In this document: positions 9,346 to 17,747 of the stretch, one piece after another
How the letters are laid out: each line of letters begins with the position of its first letter
Position numbering within the stretch: position 1 is the first letter of the stretch
From: DAOMFM01 sp035429825
GTDB taxonomy: Bacteria; Acidobacteriota; Blastocatellia; UBA7656; JADIYM01
Direction of reading: 5' to 3'
DNA: 24,226 nucleotides
Assembly (NCBI GenBank): GCA_044224215.1
Contig: JBGAKX010000065.1
Span: forward strand, 1 to 24,226
Notes under the pieces: model-generated
The model's input: only the letters and a program-made list of their open reading frames with translations
Database searches by the model: none
Told to the model about the DNA's origin: nothing
Program-made: the position numbers and the translations under genes

Positions 9346-11136
9346 ATGAAGCCTGACTCGCTCGCACAGATCCATCTCCTGTCGATCATCACGTGGCTGC
9401 CGCTGGCAGGCGCGGTTGTCCTGCTGCTCGTGCCGCGTGACCGGATCCCGGTGATCAAGTACTTCGCGAACGGCTGGATGCTTCTCGGCTTCGCCGTATC
9501 GCTGCCGCTGCTCGCGTACGACAAGGGGCTCGGCGGCGTGCAGTTCGTCGAGGACGCGACGTGGATACCCTCGATCGGGGCCAGGTACTCGCTCGGCGTC
9601 GACGGAATCTCGGTCGCGCTCGTACTCCTGACAACCGTCCTCGGCGTCATCGCGACGCTCAGCTCGTGGAACTACATTGCGAAGCGGCAGAAGGAGTTCT
9701 ACGTCTTCATGCTGGTGATGCAGACGACGATGCTCGGCGTCTTCGTCGCGCAGGACCTGTTCCTCTTCTACGTGTTCTGGGAGATCACGCTCGTCCCGAT
9801 GTACTTCCTGATCGGCATATGGGGCGGCGACAACAGGCTGTACGCGGCGATCAAGTTCTTCTTGTACACGCTCGTCGGTTCGGTGGTGATGCTGGTCGCG
9901 ATCATCAAGCTCTACTTCATCACCTCCGACGCCGCAGTGGTTCAGAGCATTGCGTCGCTCCAGGCTGCGGGCAAGACGATGTCGGGTGCGAACGACGCGA
10001 TGCAGTCGCTGCTCGAGGGTGCGTTCTCGTCGATCCGGGCAGGACACGGCACATTCAGCATTCCTGCGTTGCAGGCGATCGGCGGGGCGCGATTCGTCTC
10101 GGGGCTGCCGTTGATCGCCCAGAGCCTTCAGGTGCTCCTGTTCGCGGGACTGTTCGTCGGATTTGCGTTCAAGGTCCCGATGTTCCCGTTCCACACATGG
10201 TTGCCGGACGCACACGTCGAGGCGCCGACGGCCGGCTCGGTCATCCTGGCGGGCGTGCTGCTGAAGCTCGGCGGCTACGGCTTTGTGCGACTGAGCCTCC
10301 CTGTGCTTCCGGACGCGTGCAAGGATCCTCGCGTGCTTGGCGTCGTCATCGGTCTCGCCATCGCAGGCATCGTCTATGGCGCGCTCTGTTCGATGTACTT
10401 TGTCGTCACGTCGGGCGACATGAAGAAGCTCGTCGCGTATTCGTCCGTCTCGCACATGGGAATGGTCATCCTGGGCGTCTTTGCGCTCAATCCGAACGGC
10501 ATCAACGGAGCCGTGATGCAGATGATCAACCACGGGATCTCGACGAGCGCGCTGTTCCTCATCGTCGGAATTCTCTACGAGCGGCGGCACACGCGCCTCG
10601 TGTCGGAGTACGGCGGGCTGTCGTCGGTCATGCCCGGTTTCGCGGCGGTCTTCATGATCATGGTCATGTCGTCGATCGGATTGCCGCTGCTGAACGGCTT
10701 CATCGGGGAGTTCCTCGTCCTGAGGGGTGCATTCGAGGCGAATCCGTGGTGGGCCGGATGGGGCGTGCTCGGTATCGTGCTCGGCGCCGCGTACACGCTG
10801 TGGCTCTACCAGCGGCTGATGTTCGGTCCCGTCGACAGGGAAGAGAACCGAAGCCTCCCGGACCTCGATCGCCGCGAGTGGGCGTACATGCTCCCGCTGG
10901 TTGCGCTCGCCTTCTGGATCGGCCTCTATCCAAAGCCCGTGCTCGACCTCGTCGCGCGTCCCGTGCAGTTGATCGCCTACCAGGTGTGGCACACACCCGG
11001 AATGGAAGACCGTTATGCGCCGACACCTGAATTGCAGGAACGGCTCGTGCGCGAGCGGTCGACGCGCGCGACGGATGAGCCTCCGGCCCCGGCCGAGGTT
11101 CCAGCCGCCGCAGTCCAACCCGAGGCGCACCCGTGA
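9346..11136 (+). CDS. nuoM: NADH-quinone oxidoreductase subunit M
   Basis: NuoM is the middle antiporter-like proton pump of the membrane arm. The 596-residue product has LFLFYVFWEITLVPMYFLIG (helix-5 glutamate), FAFKVPMFPFHTWLPDAHVE (helix-7 lysine) and APTAGSVILAGVLLKLGGYG. GDMKKLVAYSSVSHMGMVIL and SSIGLPLLNGFIGEFLVL are also present. The length is above the usual 490-520: there is an insertion at about 195-245 (rich in Ala/Ser/Gly, between membrane helices) and a 50-residue hydrophilic Ala/Pro/Glu/Arg tail after the last helix. ATG 9346 starts MKPDSLAQIHLLSIITWLPL, which matches the family N-terminus. The stop overlaps the nuoN GTG. Confidence 0.96.
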   Translation: MKPDSLAQIHLLSIITWLPLAGAVVLLLVPRDRIPVIKYFANGWMLLGFAVSLPLLAYDKGLGGVQFVEDATWIPSIGARYSLGVDGISVALVLLTTVLGVIATLSSWNYIAKRQKEFYVFMLVMQTTMLGVFVAQDLFLFYVFWEITLVPMYFLIGIWGGDNRLYAAIKFFLYTLVGSVVMLVAIIKLYFITSDAAVVQSIASLQAAGKTMSGANDAMQSLLEGAFSSIRAGHGTFSIPALQAIGGARFVSGLPLIAQSLQVLLFAGLFVGFAFKVPMFPFHTWLPDAHVEAPTAGSVILAGVLLKLGGYGFVRLSLPVLPDACKDPRVLGVVIGLAIAGIVYGALCSMYFVVTSGDMKKLVAYSSVSHMGMVILGVFALNPNGINGAVMQMINHGISTSALFLIVGILYERRHTRLVSEYGGLSSVMPGFAAVFMIMVMSSIGLPLLNGFIGEFLVLRGAFEANPWWAGWGVLGIVLGAAYTLWLYQRLMFGPVDREENRSLPDLDRREWAYMLPLVALAFWIGLYPKPVLDLVARPVQLIAYQVWHTPGMEDRYAPTPELQERLVRERSTRATDEPPAPAEVPAAAVQPEAHP

Positions 11137-12806
11137 TCGCGGCCGGCATGCTTTCTGCGGCTGCGGCGACGACGTGGGTGACGCTGCTCGGGCAGGCCCG
11201 AGACTTGCTGATGCCCGAGATCATCCTCACGGCATTCGGGTGTCTCGCCCTCGTGCTTGCCGTAACGCTCCCACGCGAAAATCAACGGTTCGTTGCATAT
11301 GCAACGCTTGCGGGAGCCGTGCTCTCGGCCGTCTCGCTCGTGTCGCTCTTCATCGTGCACGGCGGCGAGTTGCCGATCATCGGTTTCTCTCGAATGTTCG
11401 TCGTCGACGGGTTCGCCCTTGTACTGAAGGGGCTCTTCCTGGCGGCGCTCTGCGTATCGACGGCGCTCTCGATCAAGTATCTCGACATCGAGGGCGAGCA
11501 GCGTGGCGAGTACTACGCGCTGATGGCGTTCGCCACGGTCGGAATGATGTGCCTCGCCGGCGGCAACGATCTGCTGTCGCTCTACATCTCCCTCGAGCTC
11601 ATGGCGCTGTCCGTGTACGTGCTGGTCGGGTTCACGCGCCGCAGCCGCGAGTCGAACGAAGCGTCGATGAAGTATTTCCTGCTCGGCTCGTTCTCGTCAG
11701 CGATATTGCTCTACGGGATGTCGCTGCTGTACGGGCTGACTGGATCGACGAACCTCAGCGACATCAGCAACGCGCTTCCTGCACTCGTGCTCGTGCCTCG
11801 TTCGGGGGCGCCTGACGTTCGATACGTACTGATGGTCGCCGTCTGCCTGCTCGCGGCGGGGCTCTTCTTCAAGATTGCAGCGGCGCCGTTTCACATGTGG
11901 GCGCCAGATGCATACGAGGGCGCGCCGACGCCCGTGGCGGCATTCATGTCGGTCGGGGTCAAGGCGGCGAGCTTTGCGCTCTTCGCTCGACTGTTTCTCG
12001 ACGGAATTCCCGGCCTTCGGTCGCTGTCGGATGGCGGGCCGGGCGGGCTTCCAGGATGGGGAGTGTTGCTCGCGATCGCAGCCGCGGTCTCGATGACGTG
12101 GGGCAACATCGGGGCGCTGACGCAACGCAACGCAAAACGGCTGTTTGCATACTCCGCGGTATCGCATTCGGGTTTTCTGCTGCTCGGACTCGTCGCGGGG
12201 AACCGCACCGGCTACACGGGGCTCGTCATCTATCTCGCCGTCTACGTCGCGATGAACCTCGGTGCGTTCGGCGTGCTCATCACCCTTCACCGCCGTGGCA
12301 TCGCCGGTGACCGATTAGAAGATTTCGCCGGACTGGCGCAGCGGGCGCCAGGGCTCGCAGCCATCATGACGCTCTTCCTGTTAAGCCTTGGCGGCATTCC
12401 GCCGACCGCGGGATTCATCGGCAAGTTCTACATGTTCTATGGTCTCGTCGAAACGGGCGACCCGTGGCTGATCCGGCTCGCCATCCTGGCAGTGCTCAAT
12501 ACGGTGCTGTCGGCGTACTACTACCTCCAGTTCGTCAAGGGAATGTTCATGGGCGAGCCGACCGAGGACGCGCCCGCGTACGCCACGTCCCCGAGCCTGT
12601 GGGCAGCGACCGGCCTGGCCGCGCTCGTCACGCTGTTCGCCGGGATCTATCCTCAGCCGGTGATCTCGATTTCCGAGCGCGCGATCCAGGGGTTCTCGGA
12701 CTCCATCGTCAAGCCGTATTCTCATGGCGCAGGGACCGAGCCGCCCGGTGGAGGCCCCGGCAAAGGGGGAACCGACAGTGAGCGACGAGCCCATCCGCGA
12801 CGATGA
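11133..12806 (+). CDS. nuoN: NADH-quinone oxidoreductase subunit N
   Basis: NuoN is the proximal antiporter-like proton pump. The 557-residue product shows LYISLELMALSVYVLVGFTR (helix-5 glutamate), FFKIAAAPFHMWAPDAYEGA (helix-7 lysine), RNAKRLFAYSAVSHSGFLLL and LGGIPPTAGFIGKFYMFYGL. It starts at GTG 11133, overlapping the nuoM stop (GTGA). ATG 11148 is a possible alternative. The last 25 residues are a Gly/Pro/Arg hydrophilic tail, and its coding sequence overlaps the start of the next gene by 29 bases. Confidence 0.95.
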   Translation: MIAAGMLSAAAATTWVTLLGQARDLLMPEIILTAFGCLALVLAVTLPRENQRFVAYATLAGAVLSAVSLVSLFIVHGGELPIIGFSRMFVVDGFALVLKGLFLAALCVSTALSIKYLDIEGEQRGEYYALMAFATVGMMCLAGGNDLLSLYISLELMALSVYVLVGFTRRSRESNEASMKYFLLGSFSSAILLYGMSLLYGLTGSTNLSDISNALPALVLVPRSGAPDVRYVLMVAVCLLAAGLFFKIAAAPFHMWAPDAYEGAPTPVAAFMSVGVKAASFALFARLFLDGIPGLRSLSDGGPGGLPGWGVLLAIAAAVSMTWGNIGALTQRNAKRLFAYSAVSHSGFLLLGLVAGNRTGYTGLVIYLAVYVAMNLGAFGVLITLHRRGIAGDRLEDFAGLAQRAPGLAAIMTLFLLSLGGIPPTAGFIGKFYMFYGLVETGDPWLIRLAILAVLNTVLSAYYYLQFVKGMFMGEPTEDAPAYATSPSLWAATGLAALVTLFAGIYPQPVISISERAIQGFSDSIVKPYSHGAGTEPPGGGPGKGGTDSERRAHPRR

Positions 12807-13056
12807 CCGCAACCCGTCCTCGTCAGAGGATGATTCTAAGCCGTCCCGGTCGATCACGTGGAATCAGGGGGTCGTCGTCGCCGGCCTTGTGATGTCGCTG
12901 CCGTGGCTCATCTTCGGTCCGGCCGCGTTCGGGTACTACCTCGACTACGTCTTTGGCTCGTCGCCGTGGCTCTCGCTCATCGGGTTGGGAATCGGTCTCA
13001 TCGGGAGCGCGATTGACGTTTTCGTGATCCTCAAACGGGTCGGCCTGATGAAATGA
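12778..13056 (+). CDS. AtpZ/AtpI-family small membrane protein
   Basis: The 92-residue protein has an acidic hydrophilic N-terminus (about 1-27) and two membrane helices (about 30-53 and 62-85). The short FGYYLDYVFGSSPWLSLIG turn is typical of AtpZ, the small protein usually found at the head of F-type ATP synthase operons. AtpZ/AtpI proteins have been linked to c-ring assembly and Mg2+/Ca2+ transport. I prefer GTG 12778 because GGGGGA lies about 7 bases upstream. ATG 12724 in the same frame would add 18 residues and a much longer overlap with nuoN. The stop overlaps the next ATG (ATGA, 13053-13056). No ATP synthase subunit follows, which is unusual. Confidence 0.75.
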   Translation: MSDEPIRDDDRNPSSSEDDSKPSRSITWNQGVVVAGLVMSLPWLIFGPAAFGYYLDYVFGSSPWLSLIGLGIGLIGSAIDVFVILKRVGLMK

Positions 13057-14678
13057 CAGGCGCGCGGGCAGACGTCATCGCTTCCCAGGTTCGCGTCGAC
13101 GGCGACGAATTTCGCCGTCGATACGATGCAATGCGACAGTTGTGCGAGCAGCTTTCGAATCGCGTGGCCGTCGCGCGCGACGGGGGCGGCGCGCGTGCGC
13201 GGGAACGCCTTGCGGCGGCCGGAAAGCTCTCGCCGCGCGAGCGCATCGCCGCGCTGCTCGATCCGGGAACCGAGTCGCTCGAGATTGCGCCGCTCGCGGC
13301 GTGGGATATGTATGACGGCGAGTCGCCCGCCGCATCGCACATCGACGTCATCGGAACGGTTGCCGGCGTCGACTGCATGGTCATGGCGAACGACGCAACG
13401 GTGAAGGGCGGCGCGTTCTATCCGATGAGCGTCCGCAAGAGCCTTCGCTGCCAGCAGATCGCGATGGAGAACCGGCTCGCGACGATCTACCTCGTCGAAT
13501 CGGCCGGCGCGAATCTCTTCTACCAGGCCGAGTTGTTCGCGGATTCCGGCGGACGGGGCTTCGCCAATCAGGCCCGAATGTCGGCTGCCGGCATTCCGCA
13601 GATCGCGCTCGTGTTCGGCAACTGCACGGCAGGCGGAGCGTACGTTCCCGGGCTCTCCGACTACACCGTCATGGTTCGGAATCAGGCAAAGGTCTTTCTC
13701 GCCGGGCCGCCGCTCGTCAAGATGGCGACCGGGGAGGAGATCGACGACGAATCGCTCGGCGGCGCGGACATGCACGCGCGCGTCTCGGGCGTCAGCGACT
13801 ACACGGCGGAGTCCGACGCAGACGCCGTGGCCATTGGCCGCTTGATCGTCGCGCAGCTTCGCTCGGACAAGCGGATTCCCCCGGACCGCGCGGCACCCGA
13901 GCCGCCTGCGTACGACGCCGAGGAATTGCTCGGCATCGTTCCGACGGATCTGCGGCGTCCGTTCGATAGCCGCGAAGTCATCGCCCGCATCGTCGACGGC
14001 TCGCGCTTTGCGGAGTTCAAGCGGGACTACGCACCGTCGATCGTGACGGGGTTTGCCCGAATCGATGGGTTTCGCGCAGGAATCGTCGCAAGCAATGGCG
14101 TGCTGTTCTCGGAGAGCGCGCTCAAGGGTTGCCAGTTCGTGCAGCTCTGCAACCAGTCGCGAACGCCCATCGTGTTTCTGCAGAACGTGCCCGGGTTCAT
14201 GGTCGGCGGGCGCTATGAGCGCGAGGGAATCATCAAGCACGGCGCGAAACTCGTGAACGCGGTTGCGAATTCAACCGTTCCGCACTTCACGGTGATCATC
14301 GGTGGGTCGTTCGGTGCGGGGAACTACGGGATGTGCGGTCGCGGTTTCGACCCCAGACTGATGTTCACGTGGCCGAACAGCCGGATCGCCGTGATGGGAG
14401 GCGAACAGGCCGCCGGGGTTCTGGTATCCGTTCAACAGGCTGCGATGGCCGCACGGGGCGAATCGCCCGATGCGGAGCGGCTCGAGGCGATGCGCGCATC
14501 GATCACGGAGCAGTTCCTGCGCGAGTCGTCACCGTACTACGCGACGGCGAGGCTGTGGGACGACGGGATCATCGATCCGCGTGAGACGCGCCGCGTTTTG
14601 TCGATTGGCATATCAATGTCTTACAATCGTGACTTCACGTCCGAAGCTGCGCCGCGGTACGGCGTCTTCAGGATGTGA
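13053..14678 (+). CDS. Acyl-CoA carboxylase carboxyltransferase (methylcrotonyl-CoA carboxylase beta type)
   Basis: This subunit moves the carboxyl group from biotin to an acyl-CoA. The 541-residue protein has the two crotonase-like halves of the family. The N-half includes GKLSPRERIAALLDPGTESL, NDATVKGGAFYPMSVRKSLR and GNCTAGGAYVPGLSDYTVMV, followed by KVFLAGPPLVKMATGEEI and LGGADMHARVSGVSDY. The C-half includes FLQNVPGFMVGGRYEREGII, KLVNAVANSTVPHFTVIIGG and SFGAGNYGMCGRGFDPRLMF. The FLAGPPLVKxATGEE and LGGADxHxRxSGV motifs favour methylcrotonyl-CoA (leucine breakdown) or geranyl-CoA carboxylase over propionyl-CoA carboxylase; the substrate cannot be fixed by eye. The biotin carboxylase/carrier subunit is not in the window. 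ATG 13053 overlaps the atpZ stop, and the kinase gene starts 41 bases after its stop. Confidence 0.9.
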   Translation: MTGARADVIASQVRVDGDEFRRRYDAMRQLCEQLSNRVAVARDGGGARARERLAAAGKLSPRERIAALLDPGTESLEIAPLAAWDMYDGESPAASHIDVIGTVAGVDCMVMANDATVKGGAFYPMSVRKSLRCQQIAMENRLATIYLVESAGANLFYQAELFADSGGRGFANQARMSAAGIPQIALVFGNCTAGGAYVPGLSDYTVMVRNQAKVFLAGPPLVKMATGEEIDDESLGGADMHARVSGVSDYTAESDADAVAIGRLIVAQLRSDKRIPPDRAAPEPPAYDAEELLGIVPTDLRRPFDSREVIARIVDGSRFAEFKRDYAPSIVTGFARIDGFRAGIVASNGVLFSESALKGCQFVQLCNQSRTPIVFLQNVPGFMVGGRYEREGIIKHGAKLVNAVANSTVPHFTVIIGGSFGAGNYGMCGRGFDPRLMFTWPNSRIAVMGGEQAAGVLVSVQQAAMAARGESPDAERLEAMRASITEQFLRESSPYYATARLWDDGIIDPRETRRVLSIGISMSYNRDFTSEAAPRYGVFRM

Positions 14679-14719
14679 CAGCCGCTTGCGGCAGCACACC
14701 GCGCCGAGACCTCACCGCA

Positions 14720-16045
14720 ATGAACCCCGAGCCTGATCAACTGGTTGGCACCGTACTCTCCGATCGCTATCGGATCGAAAGAGTCGTCGGCGCCGGGGGC
14801 GTCGGATCCGTCTATCAGGCCACCCAGCTCGGGCTCGATCGGCGCGTCGCGATCAAGGTGCTGCGGCCTGAATTGTCGGAGTCCGACCTTGCAATGGCCC
14901 GTTTCGCACGCGAAGCCAAGACCGCCGCGCAGCTTCAACACCCGAACATCGTGACGGTCCACGATTTCGGGACGACGCCGGACGGACGGGCGTTTCTCGT
15001 CATGGAGTTTCTGTCCGGGCTCAACCTTGCCCAGTGGATACGGAAGAACCGTCCGACGAACATCGCAAAGACCATCGGGTTCCTCACGACGGTCTGCGGT
15101 GCAATCGAGGCGCTGCATCGTTCGGGGATCATTCACCGTGACATCAAGCCGTCGAACATCGTCATTGCCGAGTCACAGGGCGGAGCGCCCGTCGTAAAGG
15201 TGGTCGATTTCGGTCTGGTGCGACCTGGGCTCACGGAATCGCACGAGAACATCACGGGTGGGCTTGTGCTGGGGACGCCGGAATTCATGGCGCCAGAGCT
15301 CTTCACCGGCCAGCGGCCGGATGAACGAACCGACATCTATGCGCTTGGCGTGACGGCGTACGAGGCGCTGACCGGGGAGCTTCCGTTCGGCATGGGTCCG
15401 TTCAAGGAGATGTATCACCGCCACTCCACGCTCATACCGCGAAGGCCGAGCGAGCTCCGCCCGGACCTGCCCGAGAGCGCCGACTCGGCCCTGTTCCGGG
15501 CACTCCACAAGGACCCGAAGAAGCGCTATGCGACGGCCGGCGAGTTCGCTTCGGCGCTCAACCTTGCGTTCTCAATGGGCGCCGAAGCTGCGCATTCAAG
15601 CGGCGCTTCGATAAACGTCATCCTCGATACGGTCGAAGTGGCTTCGGACGAGCACGTGACGCGGCTCGCGTCCATACTCGTCGTCGAAGACGACAAGCTC
15701 GTTCGCGAGACGCTGATCGAAGGGCTCGAAGAGCGATCGTTCGAGGTCGTCACCGCAACCGACGGTATCGAGGCGTTTCTGCTGCTCGGCAAGCGCGCAT
15801 TCGACCTGATTCTTTCGGATGTCTCGATGCCGAACCTCGACGGGCTGACGCTGCTGCGACTCAAGTCCGAGAAGGGGATCTCGACGCCCGTTATCTTTCT
15901 GACGGCGTCGGTCAGCGAACACGACCAGACGCTGGCGACCACGCTCGGCGCGTCGGCGTTCGTGGCAAAGCCGGTTGTCATGGATGTCCTGGTGCCCGAG
16001 ATTCGAAGGGTGCTCGGGATACCTGAAGGCGCCGAGGAGGCCTGA
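14720..16045 (+). CDS. Ser/Thr protein kinase fused to a C-terminal response-regulator receiver domain
   Basis: Residues 17-285 of 441 form a Hanks-type kinase. It has the glycine loop GAGGVGSVY (24-32), Lys46 in VAIKVL, HRDIKPSN (139-146), DFG (163-165), GTPEFMAPE (185-193) and DIYALGVTAYE (205-215), so every catalytic residue is present. Residues 318-432 form a receiver domain, with the acidic pocket at Asp324/Asp325, the phosphorylatable Asp367 in LILSDVSMPNLDG, Thr395 and Lys417. No membrane helix or extracellular sensor is seen, so the protein is probably cytosolic. The simplest reading is a kinase controlled by Asp phosphorylation from a histidine kinase encoded elsewhere, or the reverse. 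ATG 14720 is chosen since the open frame upstream overlaps the carboxylase and is not kinase-like. No strong Shine-Dalgarno is visible. Confidence 0.94.
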   Translation: MNPEPDQLVGTVLSDRYRIERVVGAGGVGSVYQATQLGLDRRVAIKVLRPELSESDLAMARFAREAKTAAQLQHPNIVTVHDFGTTPDGRAFLVMEFLSGLNLAQWIRKNRPTNIAKTIGFLTTVCGAIEALHRSGIIHRDIKPSNIVIAESQGGAPVVKVVDFGLVRPGLTESHENITGGLVLGTPEFMAPELFTGQRPDERTDIYALGVTAYEALTGELPFGMGPFKEMYHRHSTLIPRRPSELRPDLPESADSALFRALHKDPKKRYATAGEFASALNLAFSMGAEAAHSSGASINVILDTVEVASDEHVTRLASILVVEDDKLVRETLIEGLEERSFEVVTATDGIEAFLLLGKRAFDLILSDVSMPNLDGLTLLRLKSEKGISTPVIFLTASVSEHDQTLATTLGASAFVAKPVVMDVLVPEIRRVLGIPEGAEEA

Positions 16046-16102
16046 CTCGCCGTGGCGGGAGGTGTCCGTCACTCTGCGCGTTCACGCTCCACTGGGGGAC
16101 AT

Positions 16103-17257
16103 ATGCAGTTTTCCGACGAGCATCAGCTGTTTCGGGAGTCGTTGCGGAGGTTCATCGCCGAGGAGATCAATCCGCACGTCGACGCGTGGGAGGAGGCCGA
16201 GTCGTTTCCGGCGCACGAGGTGCTCGCGAAGATGGGCGACCTCGGCTTTCTGGGTGTGAACTATCCGGAAGAGTACGGCGGACTGGGCCTCGACTTCTGG
16301 TACAACGTCGTCCGCGGCGAAGAGCTGGGGCGCATCAACTGTGCCGGTGTGCCAATGGCGATCTCCGTGCACACCGACATGTGCACGCCGGCACTCGCCG
16401 AGCATGGCTCGCACGAGCTCAGAAAGGCGTTTCTCGAACCGGCGATCCGGGGACGAATGCTTGGAGCAATTGCAGTCACCGAGCCCGACGCCGGGTCAGA
16501 CGTCGCGGGGCTGAAATCGCGTGCCGAGGCCGACGGCGATTCCTACATCGTTACCGGGACCAAGACGTACATCACCAACGGAACACAGGCGGACTGGGTC
16601 TGCGCGCTCGTGCGGACGTCCCCCGGCACGGGCTACGACGGCATGTCGCTGGTGATGATCCCTACGAACGCGCCGGGGTTCTCGGTCAGTCGGAAGTTTC
16701 GCAAGATGGGCAACCACTCGAGCGACACGGCCGAGTTGAATTTTGATCGCGTTCGCATTCCGCAGGCGTTTCGGATCGGGCCGGAGGGGCGCGGCTTTCA
16801 GCTCCAGATGCAGCAGTTCCAGAAGGAGCGGCTCATCGGTGCAGTGATCGCGACGTCGGCGGCCGAGCAGGTCGTCCGCATGACGGTGGGCTACCTGAAG
16901 ACTCGCAAGACGTTTGGCCGCCCGCTGATCGCGCATCAATGGATTCAGTTCAAGATGGCCGAACTTGTCACCGACATCGAGATGCTGCGGCAGATGTGCT
17001 ACCACTGCACGTCGAATCTCGTGGCAGGGTGCGACATCACCCGCGAGGCCTCGATGGCCAAGCTCAAGGCGGGTCAGATGGTTCGCCAGGTTGCCGACGT
17101 GTGTCTTCAGTTCCACGGAGGCCTCGGCTACATGGAGGAGTACCCGATGGCCCGGTACTTCAGGGACGCTCGACTGCTGCCGATCGGCGCCGGAGCGGAC
17201 GAAGTGATGCTCGGGATCATCGCGCGGCTCGATGGTCTCGTTCCGGATCGGGAGTAG
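16103..17257 (+). CDS. Acyl-CoA dehydrogenase (FAD)
   Basis: The enzyme introduces an alpha-beta double bond into an acyl-CoA and passes electrons to ETF. The 384-residue protein has the full family layout: an N-terminal helical part (SDEHQLFRESLRRF) and the middle beta domain with AIAVTEPDAGSDVAGLKSRA and TYITNGTQADWVCALV. The C-terminal helices carry LKTRKTFGRPLIAHQWIQFK, QFHGGLGYMEEYPMARYFRD and ARLLPIGAGADEVM. Glu367 of that last motif sits where the catalytic base lies in short/medium-chain and citronellyl-CoA-type enzymes. ATG 16103 follows GGGGGA by 3-4 bases. The next gene starts 10 bases after the stop. With an MCC-beta-type carboxylase nearby, a branched-chain or isoprenoid acyl-CoA is a reasonable guess, but the substrate is not proven. 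Confidence 0.93.
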   Translation: MQFSDEHQLFRESLRRFIAEEINPHVDAWEEAESFPAHEVLAKMGDLGFLGVNYPEEYGGLGLDFWYNVVRGEELGRINCAGVPMAISVHTDMCTPALAEHGSHELRKAFLEPAIRGRMLGAIAVTEPDAGSDVAGLKSRAEADGDSYIVTGTKTYITNGTQADWVCALVRTSPGTGYDGMSLVMIPTNAPGFSVSRKFRKMGNHSSDTAELNFDRVRIPQAFRIGPEGRGFQLQMQQFQKERLIGAVIATSAAEQVVRMTVGYLKTRKTFGRPLIAHQWIQFKMAELVTDIEMLRQMCYHCTSNLVAGCDITREASMAKLKAGQMVRQVADVCLQFHGGLGYMEEYPMARYFRDARLLPIGAGADEVMLGIIARLDGLVPDRE

Positions 17258-17267
17258 AGCGGAGGCT

Positions 17268-17675
17268 ATGCGCGTCGTGCTGTCCATCGGGGCGGGTCTC
17301 GTCGTGTCGTGCGCGCTGTTCGGATTGATCCTCGGCCAGTCCGCCGTGCGACCGGCCACGTCGTATGCGAAGCACCACGCGCACGGTACCTACGTCTGTT
17401 CCCGCTGCGGACAGGAGTTGTTCGCCTCCGAAGCAAAGTTCGATTCGACCACGCGGTGGCCGAGTTTTCGAAGCGCCGTCGCATCGGCGGTCACCATGCG
17501 TCCCGACAATTCGTACGGGATGCGGCGTGTCGAGGTTCTCTGCGCGCGGTGCGGCGCCCACCTCGGACATGTGTTTCCGGATGGTCGGCTGACAGGCGAC
17601 ACGGCTCCTGATGCGGACATGCGCTATTGCATCCTGTCGGAGTCGCTTGATTTCAGAGGAGACAAATCTCAATAG
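17268..17675 (+). CDS. msrB: Membrane-anchored peptide-methionine (R)-S-oxide reductase
   Basis: MsrB reduces methionine-R-sulfoxide in proteins. In the 135-residue product the zinc ligands are CSRCG (Cys44, Cys47) and CARCG (Cys92, Cys95). Trp64 is in TRWPSF, His101 in LGHVFPDG, and the catalytic Cys is Cys121 in RYCILSESLDF. The usual resolving-Cys position before WPSF holds Thr/Arg, so this looks like a 1-Cys form needing an outside reductant. Residues 3-24 are hydrophobic, replacing the normal N-terminal part of the fold, so the domain is probably external and membrane-tethered; VVSC at 12-15 is a weak lipobox alternative. GGAGG (17261-17265) is only 2 bases from ATG 17268, and GTG 17277 is a second option. 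Confidence 0.87.
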   Translation: MRVVLSIGAGLVVSCALFGLILGQSAVRPATSYAKHHAHGTYVCSRCGQELFASEAKFDSTTRWPSFRSAVASAVTMRPDNSYGMRRVEVLCARCGAHLGHVFPDGRLTGDTAPDADMRYCILSESLDFRGDKSQ

Positions 17676-17710
17676 TCCGTTCGTTCGTGCCACTCTGCCT
17701 TGCAAAGCGC

Positions 17711-17740
17711 TTGTTGACCAAAACCCCGCTACGGTAGCAT
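17711..17740 (+). promoter_or_regulatory. Candidate promoter upstream of the membrane protein/regulator pair
   Basis: TTGTTG (17711-17716) and TAGCAT (17735-17740) are separated by 18 bases; overlapping TTGACC (17714-17719) gives 15. Transcription from this -10 would begin at about 17747-17748, the A of the first ATG, with no Shine-Dalgarno present. The gap after msrB (17676-17747) holds nothing else I can support. Confidence 0.4.
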
Positions 17741-17747
17741 TCGACCG

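Noticed and set aside
9334..11130. Minus-strand open frame of about 600 codons opposite nuoM
   Set aside because: The composition is dominated by Arg, His, Glu and Asp with no domain, as expected from reading a GC-rich membrane-protein gene backwards.
12724..12777. Longer AtpZ-like start at ATG 12724
   Set aside because: It would extend the overlap with nuoN to over 80 bases and has no Shine-Dalgarno as good as the GGGGGA before GTG 12778.
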